Assembly (NCBI RefSeq): GCF_004327985.1
Contig: NZ_SJDL01000001.1
Span: 244,524 to 308,523 of the forward strand
Length of the DNA stretch: 64,000 nt
Direction of reading: 5' to 3'
From: Marinobacter halodurans
GTDB lineage: Bacteria > Pseudomonadota > Gammaproteobacteria > Pseudomonadales > Oleiphilaceae
Shown here: positions 19,044 to 28,757 of the stretch, piece after piece
Layout: each line of letters begins with the position of its first letter
How positions within the stretch are numbered: the first letter of the stretch is position 1
The notes under the pieces: model-generated
What the model was told of the DNA's origin: nothing
Databases searched by the model: none
What the model saw: only the letters and a program-made list of their open reading frames with translations
Position numbers and translations under genes: made by a program

Positions 19044-19849
19044 CCGAACTGCCCCTCTACCAGGTGGACGCCTTTGCCAGCCGCCCCTTCAGCGGGAATC
19101 CCGCAGCGGTCATGCCGCTGGCGGGCTGGCTGGACGACGCGCTGCTGCAATCGCTGGCGCTGGAAAACAACCTGTCGGAAACCGCCTTCCTGGTGCGCGA
19201 GCCCGCGGGCAGTGACGCGGATTTCCATATTCGCTGGTTCACCCCGGGGACCGAAGTGCCGCTGTGCGGCCACGCTACGCTGGCCTCGGCCTGGGTCATC
19301 TTCAACCGCCTGGACTGGCTAGGCGACACCGTGCACTTCCGCTCCCTGAGCGGTCCGCTGGGCGTGCGCCGCATGTCGGATGGCTGGCTGGAACTGGACT
19401 TCCCCAACCTGCCCTATGAACCGGTCCCGACACCGGAAGTCATCCGTCGCGGAGTACCGGAAGCCCCCGAGCAGGCCTTCCTGGTCAATAACGACGCCAA
19501 TCACATGATCGTACTGGACAACGAGGCCGCCGTCCGGGCGCTGAATCCGGACCTGCGCGCCCTGAAGGCACTGGAACGGGGCGGCCTGATCGTCACGGCC
19601 CCGGGTGAGGACTGCGATTTCGTCAGCCGTTACTTCTGCCCTGCCGACGGCATCGATGAGGATCCGGTGACCGGCTCGATCCACAGCGTACTGACACCCT
19701 ATTGGGCAGAACGGCTGGGCCGAGACCGGCTTGTCGCCCGCCAGGTCTCGGCCCGGGGCGGGGAGCTGCGCTGCGAACTGGACGGCGACCGTGTTCGTAT
19801 TGCCGGCCAGGCGATCCCCTTCCTGACCGGCACCGTACAGCTACCGTAA
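19040..19849 (+). CDS. PhzF family isomerase/epimerase
   Basis: 269 aa with the twofold-repeat fold features of PhzF. LYQVDAFASRPFSGNPAAVMPL at the start, catalytic Glu in ENNLSETAFLV, IRWFTPGTEVPLCGHATLASA, and the second-half SRYFCPADGIDEDPVTGSIHS. PhzF in phenazine synthesis isomerises DHHA, but most relatives act in other, mostly undefined, isomerisations. No phenazine genes are nearby. Starts by GTG inside the stop of the upstream small gene. Likely controlled by the divergent MocR regulator. Confidence 0.93.
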   Translation: MTELPLYQVDAFASRPFSGNPAAVMPLAGWLDDALLQSLALENNLSETAFLVREPAGSDADFHIRWFTPGTEVPLCGHATLASAWVIFNRLDWLGDTVHFRSLSGPLGVRRMSDGWLELDFPNLPYEPVPTPEVIRRGVPEAPEQAFLVNNDANHMIVLDNEAAVRALNPDLRALKALERGGLIVTAPGEDCDFVSRYFCPADGIDEDPVTGSIHSVLTPYWAERLGRDRLVARQVSARGGELRCELDGDRVRIAGQAIPFLTGTVQLP

Positions 19850-19884
19850 ACCCGTACCGCCGTCAGCCCACCGCCCCGGGGCGT

Positions 19885-21654
19885 TCAGCCATCGATGAGC
19901 GTCAGCGGGGCGGCACCCTCCACACGATTGCGCCCCCCTTCCTTGGCCCGGTACAGGGCATGGTCGGCATCCCGCATGATGCGGTCAAACACGGCATCCA
20001 TCGAGCCGGCGCCAAAATCACCGAACCAGGTGGCACAACCGATACTGACCGTGACCCATCCCAGCGGCGAGCCCTCATGTGGAATGGCCAGGTCAAACAC
20101 CGCCTTACGGACCCGATCCGCCAGCACCCGTGTGTCGTCGGGGTCAATGCCCGGCAGCAGGATGGCAAACTCTTCCCCGCCCAGGCGCACCGACAGCTCC
20201 CCCGCCCGCGAACACTGCTGGCGGAATACTTCGGCCAGACGCACCAGGCAGCGATCTCCCCCGGAATGCCCGTAGTGATCGTTGTAGGCCTTGAAGTAAT
20301 CCACATCGATCATCAGCACGGAAATCGGCTCTCCACTGCGTTGCACGCGGCGACCTTCCTGCTCCCGGACTTCCTTGAAATAGCGCCGGTTGGCCAGGCC
20401 GGTCAGCGGATCGGTTCGCGACAGGCGATACAGTTCACGCTGACTTTTCTCCAGCTGTCGCTGCCGCTGCCAGCGCTCGATAACCTTGAACAGGACTTCG
20501 GCCAGAAGCCGGATCAGACGCTCTTCCAGGGGCGTGTACAGCCGATTGGCAGGCTCGCGGAACAACAGCAGGTAGCGCTCACCCTCCATCTGCACGGAAC
20601 AGATGGTATCCCCCTGCGACCAGGTCGCCGCGCCCACATACCATCCCGGGTACCACTTGGCCCGCGCCAGTACCTCGACATCCGGCAGCTCCCCGCGGGT
20701 GCCGGTCCACTGGTAGCGCCAGGTCCAGTCGCCGTCCGCAGGCGCGACGGCAATCCCGCCGGCGGTGGATCCCAGGCGCTCGGCGCTCTCCGATAATGCA
20801 TCGCGGATAGCCTGGGACTGCCCGGCCGTGGGCACATCGATCAACTTGACCGAAAGGCGCGACAGGAACTCCAGGGCGGCGTTGATGTTCGACACTTCCT
20901 CGGTGCGCCGACGCACCCGCTCGTCCAGTTGATCCCGCTCCTCGCTCAGGGCCCGGATCGCCTGATCACGTTCTTCGCTGAAGCGGGCAATCCCGTCACG
21001 CAGGGTGTTGAAACCCTCCACCATGAGGTCGATCTCATCTTCCCAGCGATGACGGGTGCGCTCCAGCTCCAGCGGCGGATTGCGGCGCCCCGGGGTAAGC
21101 TGGCGACTGTAGTCGGCGATGGCCCGCAACGGTTTGTTCAGGCGGGCGAAGATAATGCGGTATGTGATCAGGCTGACCATCAGGGCAAACAGCACGAACT
21201 CGAGAAAACTGGTCACCACCGACTCGATGATGGTCTGGTTGATGTAACGCTGGTCGTACCAGATATCCAGCTCGCCCAGGGTTTCATCGCTGTTCTTGGG
21301 GTGATGAATGGCGATGCGGCGATCAGGCCCGCGCCCATGGACAGCTTCACCTGCGCTGACCGCCATCCCGGTTGCAGCCGCCACCCGTGCGGAGGCGATT
21401 TCCGGATGGCTGGCAATCAGGTCCACCTGCTGCTGGGCCTCCGCCTCGATGTCCCAGATGCCAACCGTCAACATGGGGACATAGCCGGTGGCGAAGGACG
21501 TCGTCAGCGCCTCAACCCGCCCCAGTTCCTTGTGGTAGGCGTGGTAGCAGTAGAAAATGCCAACCACGATCGCAAAGGCGCCCGCGGCGGCTACGACGTT
21601 GCGCAGCACCCTACTGGCGAGGGAGTGGAAAGGACGGACAATAATGCGCATCAC
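19885..21654 (-). CDS. Membrane diguanylate cyclase (GGDEF)
   Basis: 589 aa. Membrane segment at about 18-35, periplasmic loop of about 120 residues, second membrane segment near 155-175, HAMP-like region (ARLNKPLRAIADYSRQL), a coiled coil (about 235-265), a GAF-like sensor region, then GGDEF with active site RLGGEEFAIL. It makes cyclic di-GMP from GTP. The inhibitory I-site five residues before GGEEF reads RAGE instead of RxxD. No EAL domain is present. A GTG at 21654 overlaps the upstream TGA; the next codon is ATG (21651), equally possible. It follows a small exported protein gene. Confidence 0.92.
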   Translation of the reverse strand: MMRIIVRPFHSLASRVLRNVVAAAGAFAIVVGIFYCYHAYHKELGRVEALTTSFATGYVPMLTVGIWDIEAEAQQQVDLIASHPEIASARVAAATGMAVSAGEAVHGRGPDRRIAIHHPKNSDETLGELDIWYDQRYINQTIIESVVTSFLEFVLFALMVSLITYRIIFARLNKPLRAIADYSRQLTPGRRNPPLELERTRHRWEDEIDLMVEGFNTLRDGIARFSEERDQAIRALSEERDQLDERVRRRTEEVSNINAALEFLSRLSVKLIDVPTAGQSQAIRDALSESAERLGSTAGGIAVAPADGDWTWRYQWTGTRGELPDVEVLARAKWYPGWYVGAATWSQGDTICSVQMEGERYLLLFREPANRLYTPLEERLIRLLAEVLFKVIERWQRQRQLEKSQRELYRLSRTDPLTGLANRRYFKEVREQEGRRVQRSGEPISVLMIDVDYFKAYNDHYGHSGGDRCLVRLAEVFRQQCSRAGELSVRLGGEEFAILLPGIDPDDTRVLADRVRKAVFDLAIPHEGSPLGWVTVSIGCATWFGDFGAGSMDAVFDRIMRDADHALYRAKEGGRNRVEGAAPLTLIDG

Positions 21655-21968
21655 GATTCCAGTCCTCGGGCGGGTTCACAGTCGTAACGGTCGAGAGCCG
21701 GACTCAGCGCTTTGCTGAAAGGCCGGAAATCCAGCGCGGGTACCCCTTCCGTCCCGAAGACGGACAGACAGCGCTGAGCCTTGGCAGATGAAAACAGGGG
21801 GAACATGGCGCGCGCGGTCGACTGCATGCTGCGGGACGCATCGACCCAGAAGGCTTCATCATGATGCCCCGAATTAATAAACGCGGCGGAAAGCGCCCAG
21901 CCCCATGCCGGCACGCAGACCAGGACCAGCGCGACTGCAATCTGTAACACGACCCACTCCACCACCAT
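21651..21968 (-). CDS. Small exported protein upstream of a diguanylate cyclase
   Basis: 105 aa. An N-terminal hydrophobic stretch (about residues 5-25, ending PAWGWALSA) looks like a signal peptide or anchor. The mature part holds two cysteines (QRCLSVFG and RYDCEPA) that could form a periplasmic disulfide. No named family recognised. It overlaps the cyclase start by four bases, so they are coupled. Inference: a periplasmic partner of the cyclase sensor loop, in the manner of YfiR with YfiN, though the sequence is not YfiR-like. ATG at 21968 has no clear ribosome binding site. Confidence 0.7.
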   Translation of the reverse strand: MVVEWVVLQIAVALVLVCVPAWGWALSAAFINSGHHDEAFWVDASRSMQSTARAMFPLFSSAKAQRCLSVFGTEGVPALDFRPFSKALSPALDRYDCEPARGLES

Positions 21969-22112
21969 CGGATATTGCCGCGAAGATTATAAAGGCGGTT
22001 ACGCAGAGTGACCATTTTTTACACATATTAATTTACATTTCTTTTTATTATGGGTAAGTCCCTCCCGTTAAAAGTCTGAGTATTCATATCCAGGGGACGT
22101 GTCGTTCAATGG

Positions 22113-23054
22113 TTAAACCTTCCAGGGGATAGGCGGAGGAGACAGGCGCGGCCCGTCAAACTGCGGTATGTCACCGAAGCGATCGCTGCCCGCCTCCCAG
22201 TCACGCTGGGCCTCGGCGATTTCCGCCCGGGAGTAGCCGACAAAGTTCCACCACATCAACAGCTCGTCATTAAGCGGCTCGCCCCCCAGCAGCAACGCCC
22301 GGCCGCCCGGGGGCGCCTCGAACACCACCTCGGATCGCCCGGTTCCAAAGTAGGCCAGTTCGTTGACGTCGTAGTTCTCTCCCTCACAGGCAAATACCCC
22401 CTCCAGGGGCAACAGCCCATATTCATAGTCCGGACGCAACGGAATCGTCACCGGGCCTCCGGAGGGATGCGTCAGATCCATGCCGATCAACGGCGAATAG
22501 GCCAGGGTAGGTGCGTTGTGCTCGCGGAAATGGCCGGTCAGCAGGGTGAAATCAGCGCCCTGCTCCCGCCAGCGGGGCAGGTAGGGATAATGATCGAAAC
22601 GGGGCTCGGTCTCACGGTCGGCATACGGCAGGGCAATCCAGAGTTGCACGGCGTGCAGCCTGTCCGAATCGCCAATGGACTCCTCGGAATGGGCAATGCC
22701 CTGCCCGGCCGTCATGAGGTTGACCTCCCCGGGACGCACCACCTGCTCCGAGCCCAGGCTGTCCCGGTGCAGGATCTCGCCGGCAATCATCCAGGTGAAG
22801 GTCTGCAGACCGGTATGCGGGTGGGGACCGATCCGCATACCCGGCTCATCGGCAGCCAACCGGGTGGGGCCGATGTGATCGAGGAAGCACCAAGCCCCGA
22901 TGGTCCGTCGTTCCCGCGTGGGCACCGAGCGGGCCACCGGGATGCCGCCCACCTCCGTGATCCGGGCACGAACCCGCTGCACTTGCCGCCGACCGTCGAT
23001 AGTGGGGCAATCCCGGGAGGACGAGAGCTCCGGATGGGGATCGGTATTGGTCAT
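22113..23054 (-). CDS. Pirin family protein
   Basis: 313 aa bicupin. Metal-binding residues appear in IGPHPHTGLQTFTW (two His) and GQGIAHSEES (His, Glu), the standard pirin site for Fe(II) or similar. The C-terminal cupin carries ALLLGGEPLNDELLMWWNFVGYS, a signature region. Bacterial pirins include quercetin dioxygenases and stress-related proteins; substrate not assignable. I start it at ATG 23054 (AAAGGAG, spacing five) instead of the GTG two codons upstream. The 58 bases before 22113 and the AT-rich 22010-22060 stretch may carry the promoter of the cyclase operon. Confidence 0.93.
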   Translation of the reverse strand: MTNTDPHPELSSSRDCPTIDGRRQVQRVRARITEVGGIPVARSVPTRERRTIGAWCFLDHIGPTRLAADEPGMRIGPHPHTGLQTFTWMIAGEILHRDSLGSEQVVRPGEVNLMTAGQGIAHSEESIGDSDRLHAVQLWIALPYADRETEPRFDHYPYLPRWREQGADFTLLTGHFREHNAPTLAYSPLIGMDLTHPSGGPVTIPLRPDYEYGLLPLEGVFACEGENYDVNELAYFGTGRSEVVFEAPPGGRALLLGGEPLNDELLMWWNFVGYSRAEIAEAQRDWEAGSDRFGDIPQFDGPRLSPPPIPWKV

Positions 23055-23179
23055 GACCACTCCTTTACCGTCAGGGCCTCTTTACCTTCATTATAGCCAG
23101 AGTGCACAGGAAAGGACCCCGTTGGAAAATAAACGTATAATCGGCCGCTTCAATTCCCCGACCTGATCCGCAAGCCCCT

Positions 23180-24361
23180 ATGCCCCAAACCTACGACGTC
23201 ATCGTTATTGGTGCCGGTGCCGCCGGTCTGATGAGTGCCGCCACCGCCGGTTACCGCGGCCGCCGCGTCCTGGTCATCGACCACGCCAACAAGCCCGGCA
23301 AGAAAATCCTGATGTCCGGGGGTGGGCGCTGCAATTTCACCAACCTGAACAGCACGCCAGCCAACTTCCTGTCGGCCAACCCGCATTACGGCATTTCCGC
23401 GCTGAAGCGCTACACGCCACAGGATTTCCTGGAGCTGGTCGACCGGCACGGCATCGAACACGAGGAAAAGGCGGCGGGACAGCTGTTCTGCCGGGACAGC
23501 AGCAAGGATATTCTCAACCTGCTGCTGATCGAATGTGAATGGGCGGGCGCGGAAATCCGGCTCAAGACCCAGGTGACCGGGATTCGCGAACAGGCCAGCG
23601 GCTACCAGGTCCGGACCAGTGCCGGCACGCTGGAATGCGAATCGCTGATCATAGCCTGCGGCGGACTGTCGATTCCCACCCTCGGTGCGACCGGTTTCGG
23701 CTATGAGATCGCCCGGCAGTTCGGTCTGGAAGTGCTGCCCACCCGGGCCGGGCTGGTGCCCTTTACCCTGCACCCGGAACTGAAAGAGCAGCTCGCGCCG
23801 CTGTCCGGCATCAGCTGCCCGGTGGACGTGCACTGCAACGGCGAGCACTTCCGCGAGCCCATGCTCGTAACCCATCGCGGCCTGAGCGGGCCGTCGATGC
23901 TCCAGATCTCCAGCTTCTGGCAACCGGGCGACACCCTCGAGATTGACCTACTGCCCGGGGAGAACGCACAGGAGAGCCTGGCCCGGCTGCGTCGTGATAA
24001 GCCCCAATCCACGGTTGCCCAATATCTGAACACGCAGTTGCCGAAGCGGTTTGCCCAGGCCTTCAACGACCTCCAGGGTTGGCATGGACCGCTGCAGGGC
24101 TTCAGGAACGCGGATATCGACGCGGCTGGACGGACACTCAATCGCTGGACCATCAAGCCGGCGGGCACTGAGGGTTACCGCACCGCCGAGGTCACTTTAG
24201 GTGGCGTCGACACCCGCCAGCTGTCGTCAAGGACCATGGCCGTTAACGACCGCCCCAACCTGTTCTTCATCGGCGAAGTGGTGGACGTGACCGGGCACCT
24301 GGGCGGGCATAACTTCCAGTGGGCATGGGCGTCCGGCGTGGCGGCCGGTAACGAGGCCTGA
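23180..24361 (+). CDS. HI0933/BaiN-family FAD-dependent oxidoreductase
   Basis: 393 aa. Dinucleotide-binding GAGAAGLMSAATAGYRGRRVLVID at the N terminus, then KPGKKILMSGGGRCNFTNLN, a block specific to the HI0933/YhiN family. It ends with VDVTGHLGGHNFQWAWASG, closing the FAD site. Most members are uncharacterised flavoproteins; the BaiN name comes from bile-acid enzymes and does not imply that reaction here. The gene stands alone, converging on an MFS gene eight bases away. Confidence 0.92.
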   Translation: MPQTYDVIVIGAGAAGLMSAATAGYRGRRVLVIDHANKPGKKILMSGGGRCNFTNLNSTPANFLSANPHYGISALKRYTPQDFLELVDRHGIEHEEKAAGQLFCRDSSKDILNLLLIECEWAGAEIRLKTQVTGIREQASGYQVRTSAGTLECESLIIACGGLSIPTLGATGFGYEIARQFGLEVLPTRAGLVPFTLHPELKEQLAPLSGISCPVDVHCNGEHFREPMLVTHRGLSGPSMLQISSFWQPGDTLEIDLLPGENAQESLARLRRDKPQSTVAQYLNTQLPKRFAQAFNDLQGWHGPLQGFRNADIDAAGRTLNRWTIKPAGTEGYRTAEVTLGGVDTRQLSSRTMAVNDRPNLFFIGEVVDVTGHLGGHNFQWAWASGVAAGNEA

Positions 24362-24369
24362 GGCTGGTC

Positions 24370-25593
24370 TCAGGCCGTCGCCGGCACCAGGTGGCCAACT
24401 CGCTGCTCCCGGATCGGCCAGTGCAGTGCCACGGCCACGAGACTCAACACCACGCTGGTCCACCAGACGGCATCGTAGTGGCCGGTGTGTTCGTAGATCC
24501 AGCCGCCCAGCCAGACGCCGGTGAAGCTGCCCATCTGGTGCCCCAGGAACACGACACCATAGAGAGTGGCCATGTAGCGGGTGCCGAACATGGTCGCCAC
24601 CAGGCCCGTCGTCGGTGGCACCGTGGCCAGCCAGAGAAAGCCGGTCAGGCAACTGAATGTGAGTACGGACGTCAACGACAGCGGCAGGACCAGCAACGCC
24701 ACGGTCACGATTCCACGGGAAATGTAGATAAACATCAACACCCGCTTCATCGAGACCCGCCCGGAGAGGTAGCCGGACACCATCGCCCCCACCACATTGC
24801 ACAGCCCGATCAGGGCGATGGACCAGGCCGCCACATCCGGATCAAAGCCGTTGTCGGTGAGGTACCCCGGAAAATGCACGGTGATGAACGCCAGGTGAAA
24901 ACCGCAGACGAAGAAGCCCAGCGTCAGCAACCAGTAGGACAGGTGCCCACGCGCCAGGCCCACCGTATCGGCGAAGGATTCCTCCACCGCCGATGAGACC
25001 GGGACCGCCTGGGGCCGCACCAGCCGGGCCAGCGGCATGACCAGGACAATCATCCCCAGCGCCATCAGCGACATCACGTTCAGCGCGCCGGTCCAGCCGA
25101 ATACATCGATAAACTGCTGCGCCAGCGGCACGATCAGGAACTGGCCCATGGAACCGGCCGCGGTACCCACGCCGAGCACCCACTGGCGGTCCTCCTCGCT
25201 GACCGCCTTGGCCATCAGCGGCAGGACTATGCCGAAGCCGGTACCGGCAATACCGGCCCCCACCAGGAATCCGGCGCCCACCTGCAGGGTCCAGACCGAG
25301 TCGACGCCGGCGGTCAGCCACAGGCCCAGGGCGTAGAGCAGGGCCCCGGCAACCAGCACTTTGGTGTTGCCAAAGCGGTCCGCGAGACCGCCTGCCACCA
25401 CGGCAAGGATGCCCCAGGCGAGGTTCTGGATTGCCAGGGCCAGGCCGATCACATCCCGCCCCCACTGATTGGCCTCGGACATGGGCTGCACGAACAGGCC
25501 GAAGCTGGCCCGAAAGCCAAAGGCAAACATCAGCATCAGGGAGGCCGCGATCAGGATGATCCAGGCCGAGGGGCTCAAGCGGGCGGACGACAT
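24370..25593 (-). CDS. MFS transporter, monocarboxylate-type
   Basis: 407 aa, about 12 hydrophobic segments. The N-terminal half contains FGLFVQPMSEANQWGRDVIGLALAIQNLAWG and GGLADRFGNTKVLV (the MFS loop 2-3 motif); the layout resembles OFA/monocarboxylate porter-like MFS proteins. Substrate unknown. ATG 25593 (MSSARLS) has GGAG six bases upstream. Divergent from a LysR gene, with an inverted repeat between them, which suggests that regulator controls it. Confidence 0.9.
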   Translation of the reverse strand: MSSARLSPSAWIILIAASLMLMFAFGFRASFGLFVQPMSEANQWGRDVIGLALAIQNLAWGILAVVAGGLADRFGNTKVLVAGALLYALGLWLTAGVDSVWTLQVGAGFLVGAGIAGTGFGIVLPLMAKAVSEEDRQWVLGVGTAAGSMGQFLIVPLAQQFIDVFGWTGALNVMSLMALGMIVLVMPLARLVRPQAVPVSSAVEESFADTVGLARGHLSYWLLTLGFFVCGFHLAFITVHFPGYLTDNGFDPDVAAWSIALIGLCNVVGAMVSGYLSGRVSMKRVLMFIYISRGIVTVALLVLPLSLTSVLTFSCLTGFLWLATVPPTTGLVATMFGTRYMATLYGVVFLGHQMGSFTGVWLGGWIYEHTGHYDAVWWTSVVLSLVAVALHWPIREQRVGHLVPATA

Positions 25594-25610
25594 GGCGCAC
25601 TCCATTCAGT

Positions 25611-25636
25611 TTGAGAAGCAACTCAGCTATTCTCAA
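25611..25636. promoter_or_regulatory. Candidate LysR operator
   Basis: TTGAGAA (25611-25617) and TTCTCAA (25630-25636) form a perfect seven-base inverted repeat with a 12-base spacer. It contains the T-N11-A layout expected of LysR sites and lies between the divergent MFS and LysR genes. Confidence 0.55.
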
Positions 25637-25696
25637 CAGGAGCCAAAAGGCGGACAAACCATATTTATTGAGCCCATGAATGAGATTACCTAAACC

Positions 25697-26587
25697 ATGA
25701 GCCAGCCACCCCTGAAGGCGCTGCATTATTTTTGCGTGGCCGCCCACTCGCTGAGTTTCAAGCAGGCCGCGGACGAACTGTCGGTGACGCCCGGCGCCAT
25801 CAGCCAACAGGTCAAAGCCCTGGAGGACTGGCTGGGGCTGCCGCTGTTCCTGCGCGGTGCGCGCCAGGTCACGCTGACGGAGGCGGGCAGCTCGTACTAC
25901 CGTCGTGTCTACCCGTTATTATCGGAACTGCTTGGCGTTACCGTCTCCATGCAGCGCATCAACCGCACCCGGACGGTCCGCCTGACCCTACCCCCCGGGT
26001 TCGCGATGATCCGCTTCGGTCCACAACTGAAGGCATTCCGGGAGGTGCATCCGGACATCGAGTTACAGCTGCATGCCTCGTCGCTGTTGTCGACACTAGA
26101 CGGCAGCGACCACGATCTGGCCATCCGCTACCTGCCGGAGGCGGATCAGCGTTTCGACTGCACTGGTCTGGGCAACCTGGAAGTGATGGCGGTGTGCAGC
26201 CCGGAATACCGCTCGCAGCACCCCGGGCTGGCAACGGGCAACCTGGATGGCTGCACGCTCCTGCACGATCACCTGCACCAGGACTGGCAGCGCATGATCC
26301 AGCAGGCGGGCCTGACGGGTCGGCCACTGGACAACCTCTATTCGGATCATTCCACGCTGGCGCTACAGGCGGCAGAAAGTCACCTGGGGGTCTGGCTGAC
26401 GGATCAGATACTGGGCGCGCCGGCGCTGGAAGCGGGCCGGCTTGGCCCGGTTTTCGAAACCACCTTGCCGGCACGGCGCCACCTGTTTCTGGTGCACAAC
26501 CGCCAGGCACCGCTGAGCGCCGTGGCCACGACGGTCAAACAGTGGATTCTTGAGCACTTCCGGCTGTCGTCAGCGCCCCACCGCTGA
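25697..26587 (+). CDS. LysR-type transcriptional regulator (GcvA-like)
   Basis: 296 aa. The helix-turn-helix is in the first 60 residues ([42 protein letters not shown]), of the GcvA type, and the effector domain starts near 90 ([29 protein letters not shown]). Probably regulates the divergent MFS exporter gene. ATG 25697 lacks a strong ribosome binding site. The last 18 bases overlap the converging flavin-enzyme gene. Confidence 0.93.
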   Translation: MSQPPLKALHYFCVAAHSLSFKQAADELSVTPGAISQQVKALEDWLGLPLFLRGARQVTLTEAGSSYYRRVYPLLSELLGVTVSMQRINRTRTVRLTLPPGFAMIRFGPQLKAFREVHPDIELQLHASSLLSTLDGSDHDLAIRYLPEADQRFDCTGLGNLEVMAVCSPEYRSQHPGLATGNLDGCTLLHDHLHQDWQRMIQQAGLTGRPLDNLYSDHSTLALQAAESHLGVWLTDQILGAPALEAGRLGPVFETTLPARRHLFLVHNRQAPLSAVATTVKQWILEHFRLSSAPHR

Positions 26588-27652
26588 AGCGATCTTCAGC
26601 TCTTCCATCAAACGCTGCACCAGATCTCCGGCCGGGAGGGATCGCGCCAGTGGCGCGCCCTGCCCCGCCCAGCAGGCATCGAAGTCGTGCTGCCCGGCCT
26701 GCCTGGCGGCGGCCTTCAGCGCCTTGCCGGCGACGTAGGCAATGGGGTAATCCGGCATGATGCCGATCGCCGCGGCCGAATCCACGTCCTCGAACCAGCG
26801 ATCGACAAAGCCCCGGGCGGGGCGGCCGGAAATCACCGGTGTCAGGCGGGTCTCAATGGCCGCACCGTCGCGGAAGCGGGCCCGATATGCCTCGTCCGCC
26901 GACGACTCCGGCGACAGGATAAACGCGGTTCCCATCTGAGCGCCGACGGCTCCCAGGTCCAACGCGGCCCGGATGCCACTGCCATCCATGATGCCGCCGG
27001 CTGCCAGGACCGGGAGTCGGCAATAATTGCTGAACAGCCGCACCAGGGGCAGCGTTCCCAACTCCGGGCCACCGGTGGCCGGATCAAAGACACCGCTGTG
27101 CCCGCCCGCTTCACGCCCCTGGGCCACGATACCGTGCAGGCCGGCTTTCTGGATCTGGAAGGCCTCGTCGAGGCAGGTTGCCGTGGCCATCAGTGTGATG
27201 CCGGACGCACGCAATGCATCGATCCAGTCCTGGCGCGGCAGGCCGAAATGAAAACTGACCACCGCAGGCTGGGCTTCCAGCAGCATCTCGAACATGGCCT
27301 CGTTCTCGACAAAACTGGGGTAGGGAGACGCCAGCGAGATCGGCGGCTCCGCGCCCACCTCCTCGAACAGGGGCATCAGATACTCCAGCCAGGCCGACTC
27401 CCGCTCCGCATCCGGCTGTCCCGGTTTGTGGCAGAAGACATTGACATTGAAAGGGCGGGAGGTCTGCCGGTGGGTCTCTTCAATCATCCGGCGGGCGGCG
27501 TCCACCGAGCTGGCACCGATGCCGATCGACCCCAGACCGCCGGCATTGGACACCGCGGCGGCCAGCGCCGGCGTGGACACGCCCGCCATCGGGGCCTGAA
27601 CGATCGGATGGGATATCCGCACACGCCCGATGGCCATGCTGAAATCCGTCAT
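26570..27652 (-). CDS. Nitronate monooxygenase-like FMN enzyme
   Basis: 360 aa TIM barrel of the NMO/2-nitropropane dioxygenase family. Start block [30 protein letters not shown], the catalytic-region His in [11 protein letters not shown], and the FMN-phosphate region [32 protein letters not shown]. It likely oxidises alkyl nitronates or acts as an NAD(P)H:quinone reductase; members differ. ATG has GGAGG six bases upstream. Confidence 0.92.
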   Translation of the reverse strand: MTDFSMAIGRVRISHPIVQAPMAGVSTPALAAAVSNAGGLGSIGIGASSVDAARRMIEETHRQTSRPFNVNVFCHKPGQPDAERESAWLEYLMPLFEEVGAEPPISLASPYPSFVENEAMFEMLLEAQPAVVSFHFGLPRQDWIDALRASGITLMATATCLDEAFQIQKAGLHGIVAQGREAGGHSGVFDPATGGPELGTLPLVRLFSNYCRLPVLAAGGIMDGSGIRAALDLGAVGAQMGTAFILSPESSADEAYRARFRDGAAIETRLTPVISGRPARGFVDRWFEDVDSAAAIGIMPDYPIAYVAGKALKAAARQAGQHDFDACWAGQGAPLARSLPAGDLVQRLMEELKIASAVGR

Positions 27653-27690
27653 ACTGCACCTCCCTGCTTTTCAACATCGGTTGGACTCCC

Positions 27691-27739
27691 TGAAAAATAA
27701 CACCCCCGGACTCCTGGGTGGGAGTCCGGGGGTGTTATT
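27691..27739 (-). terminator. Strong rho-independent terminator after the desaturase gene
   Basis: A perfect 19-base stem (27696-27714 with 27721-27739) and a six-base loop. On the minus strand the stem is followed by TTTTTC, placing it 35 bases beyond the acyl-ACP desaturase stop. It insulates the flavin-enzyme gene that follows. Confidence 0.93.
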
Positions 27740-27773
27740 CCGGGAATAGAGCGGGTGAATGTGACGGCAGAAC

Positions 27774-28757
27774 TCAAGCCACTTCGATTTCGAATTCCAT
27801 CACGCGGCGGTTGATGAAATCGAAGCTGAAGCTCTTGCTGCGCATACGGCGTTCAATCAGGCTGGCCAGTTTATCGAGACGGGCCGGCACGGCCATCAGC
27901 TTGTCCTGGGCCTCGCGGCCGGCTGCGTCGCTGGGTACCAAGTCGGCAATGCCCCAGCTGTCGAGACACTGCTGGACGACCTTACGGTAGTCGCGAGGCC
28001 CATAGATACCCGCACGATGCACCACGTCGGCCATGTCGTCATAGCCGGCGATGTTGTGGCCCGGCATGGCCAGTCGCGGCGTCACCTTGAGTGCCGACTG
28101 CATGGCCCGGGTACTGTCAGTCTCAAGCAGGCCACAGAATGCATCCCGGTAGAACCGGAAGTGCCGTGACTCATCCGCCGCGATGTGTCCCAGGATACGC
28201 TGGATCACCGGATCGTAGTTGGCGGCCAGCTTACCGGTGTTGGCGTGGGCGGCCTGGGTGGCCCGCTCCTGCAGGCTGGTGTAGGCGAGCAACTGGTAGG
28301 GATCGTCGTGCCATTCGGGGTCGAAACCGGCCTCCAGGTACAGGTACTGGAGCTTCTCGAAGGCTTCCATGTTGAACAGGCGGGTATCGCGGACGTAGTC
28401 GTGCAGCGCGCAGCCGTGGCGGTCCTCTTCGGCAGTCCAGAGGAAATTCCAGCGTTCCCAGGCGTTGCCATGCCCCAGGTGAACGGCGATGAGCCGGTGG
28501 AAGTGCGGCAGCCCCTCTTCGGTCAGCAGGTTCAGCGCCAGCGAGACCCGGACCGGATCCGGCAGCCCCCGGGCCCGCTCACGCAGATCCGTCAGGTACT
28601 GTTCCTGATCGTCGGTTATCCCCTCGCTGGATGGCAGGAACTCGCTGGGCATCCACAGCCGCCGCTCGTCCAGATGGCGCTGCATCAGCTTTTCCACAAG
28701 GGGTTCCAGAGACGTCAGGACCTCCCGCTTCTCACTCAGTTCAGTCGATGCCGTCAT
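27774..28757 (-). CDS. Acyl-ACP desaturase-like diiron protein
   Basis: 327 aa, helical. Two metal-binding E-x-x-H pairs are visible, TAEEDRHGCALHDYV and AADESRHFRFYRDAF, as in the soluble stearoyl-ACP desaturase (PF03405) family. The predicted reaction is O2-dependent introduction of a double bond in an acyl-ACP or acyl-CoA, using a ferredoxin-type donor. Bacterial members in actinobacteria and gammaproteobacteria have varied positional specificity. ATG has AGGAG eight bases upstream, and a strong terminator follows. Confidence 0.9.
   Translation of the reverse strand: MTASTELSEKREVLTSLEPLVEKLMQRHLDERRLWMPSEFLPSSEGITDDQEQYLTDLRERARGLPDPVRVSLALNLLTEEGLPHFHRLIAVHLGHGNAWERWNFLWTAEEDRHGCALHDYVRDTRLFNMEAFEKLQYLYLEAGFDPEWHDDPYQLLAYTSLQERATQAAHANTGKLAANYDPVIQRILGHIAADESRHFRFYRDAFCGLLETDSTRAMQSALKVTPRLAMPGHNIAGYDDMADVVHRAGIYGPRDYRKVVQQCLDSWGIADLVPSDAAGREAQDKLMAVPARLDKLASLIERRMRSKSFSFDFINRRVMEFEIEVA

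Noticed and set aside
19040..19849. Phenazine biosynthesis
   Set aside because: A PhzF relative alone is not evidence for phenazines; no other phz genes are present.
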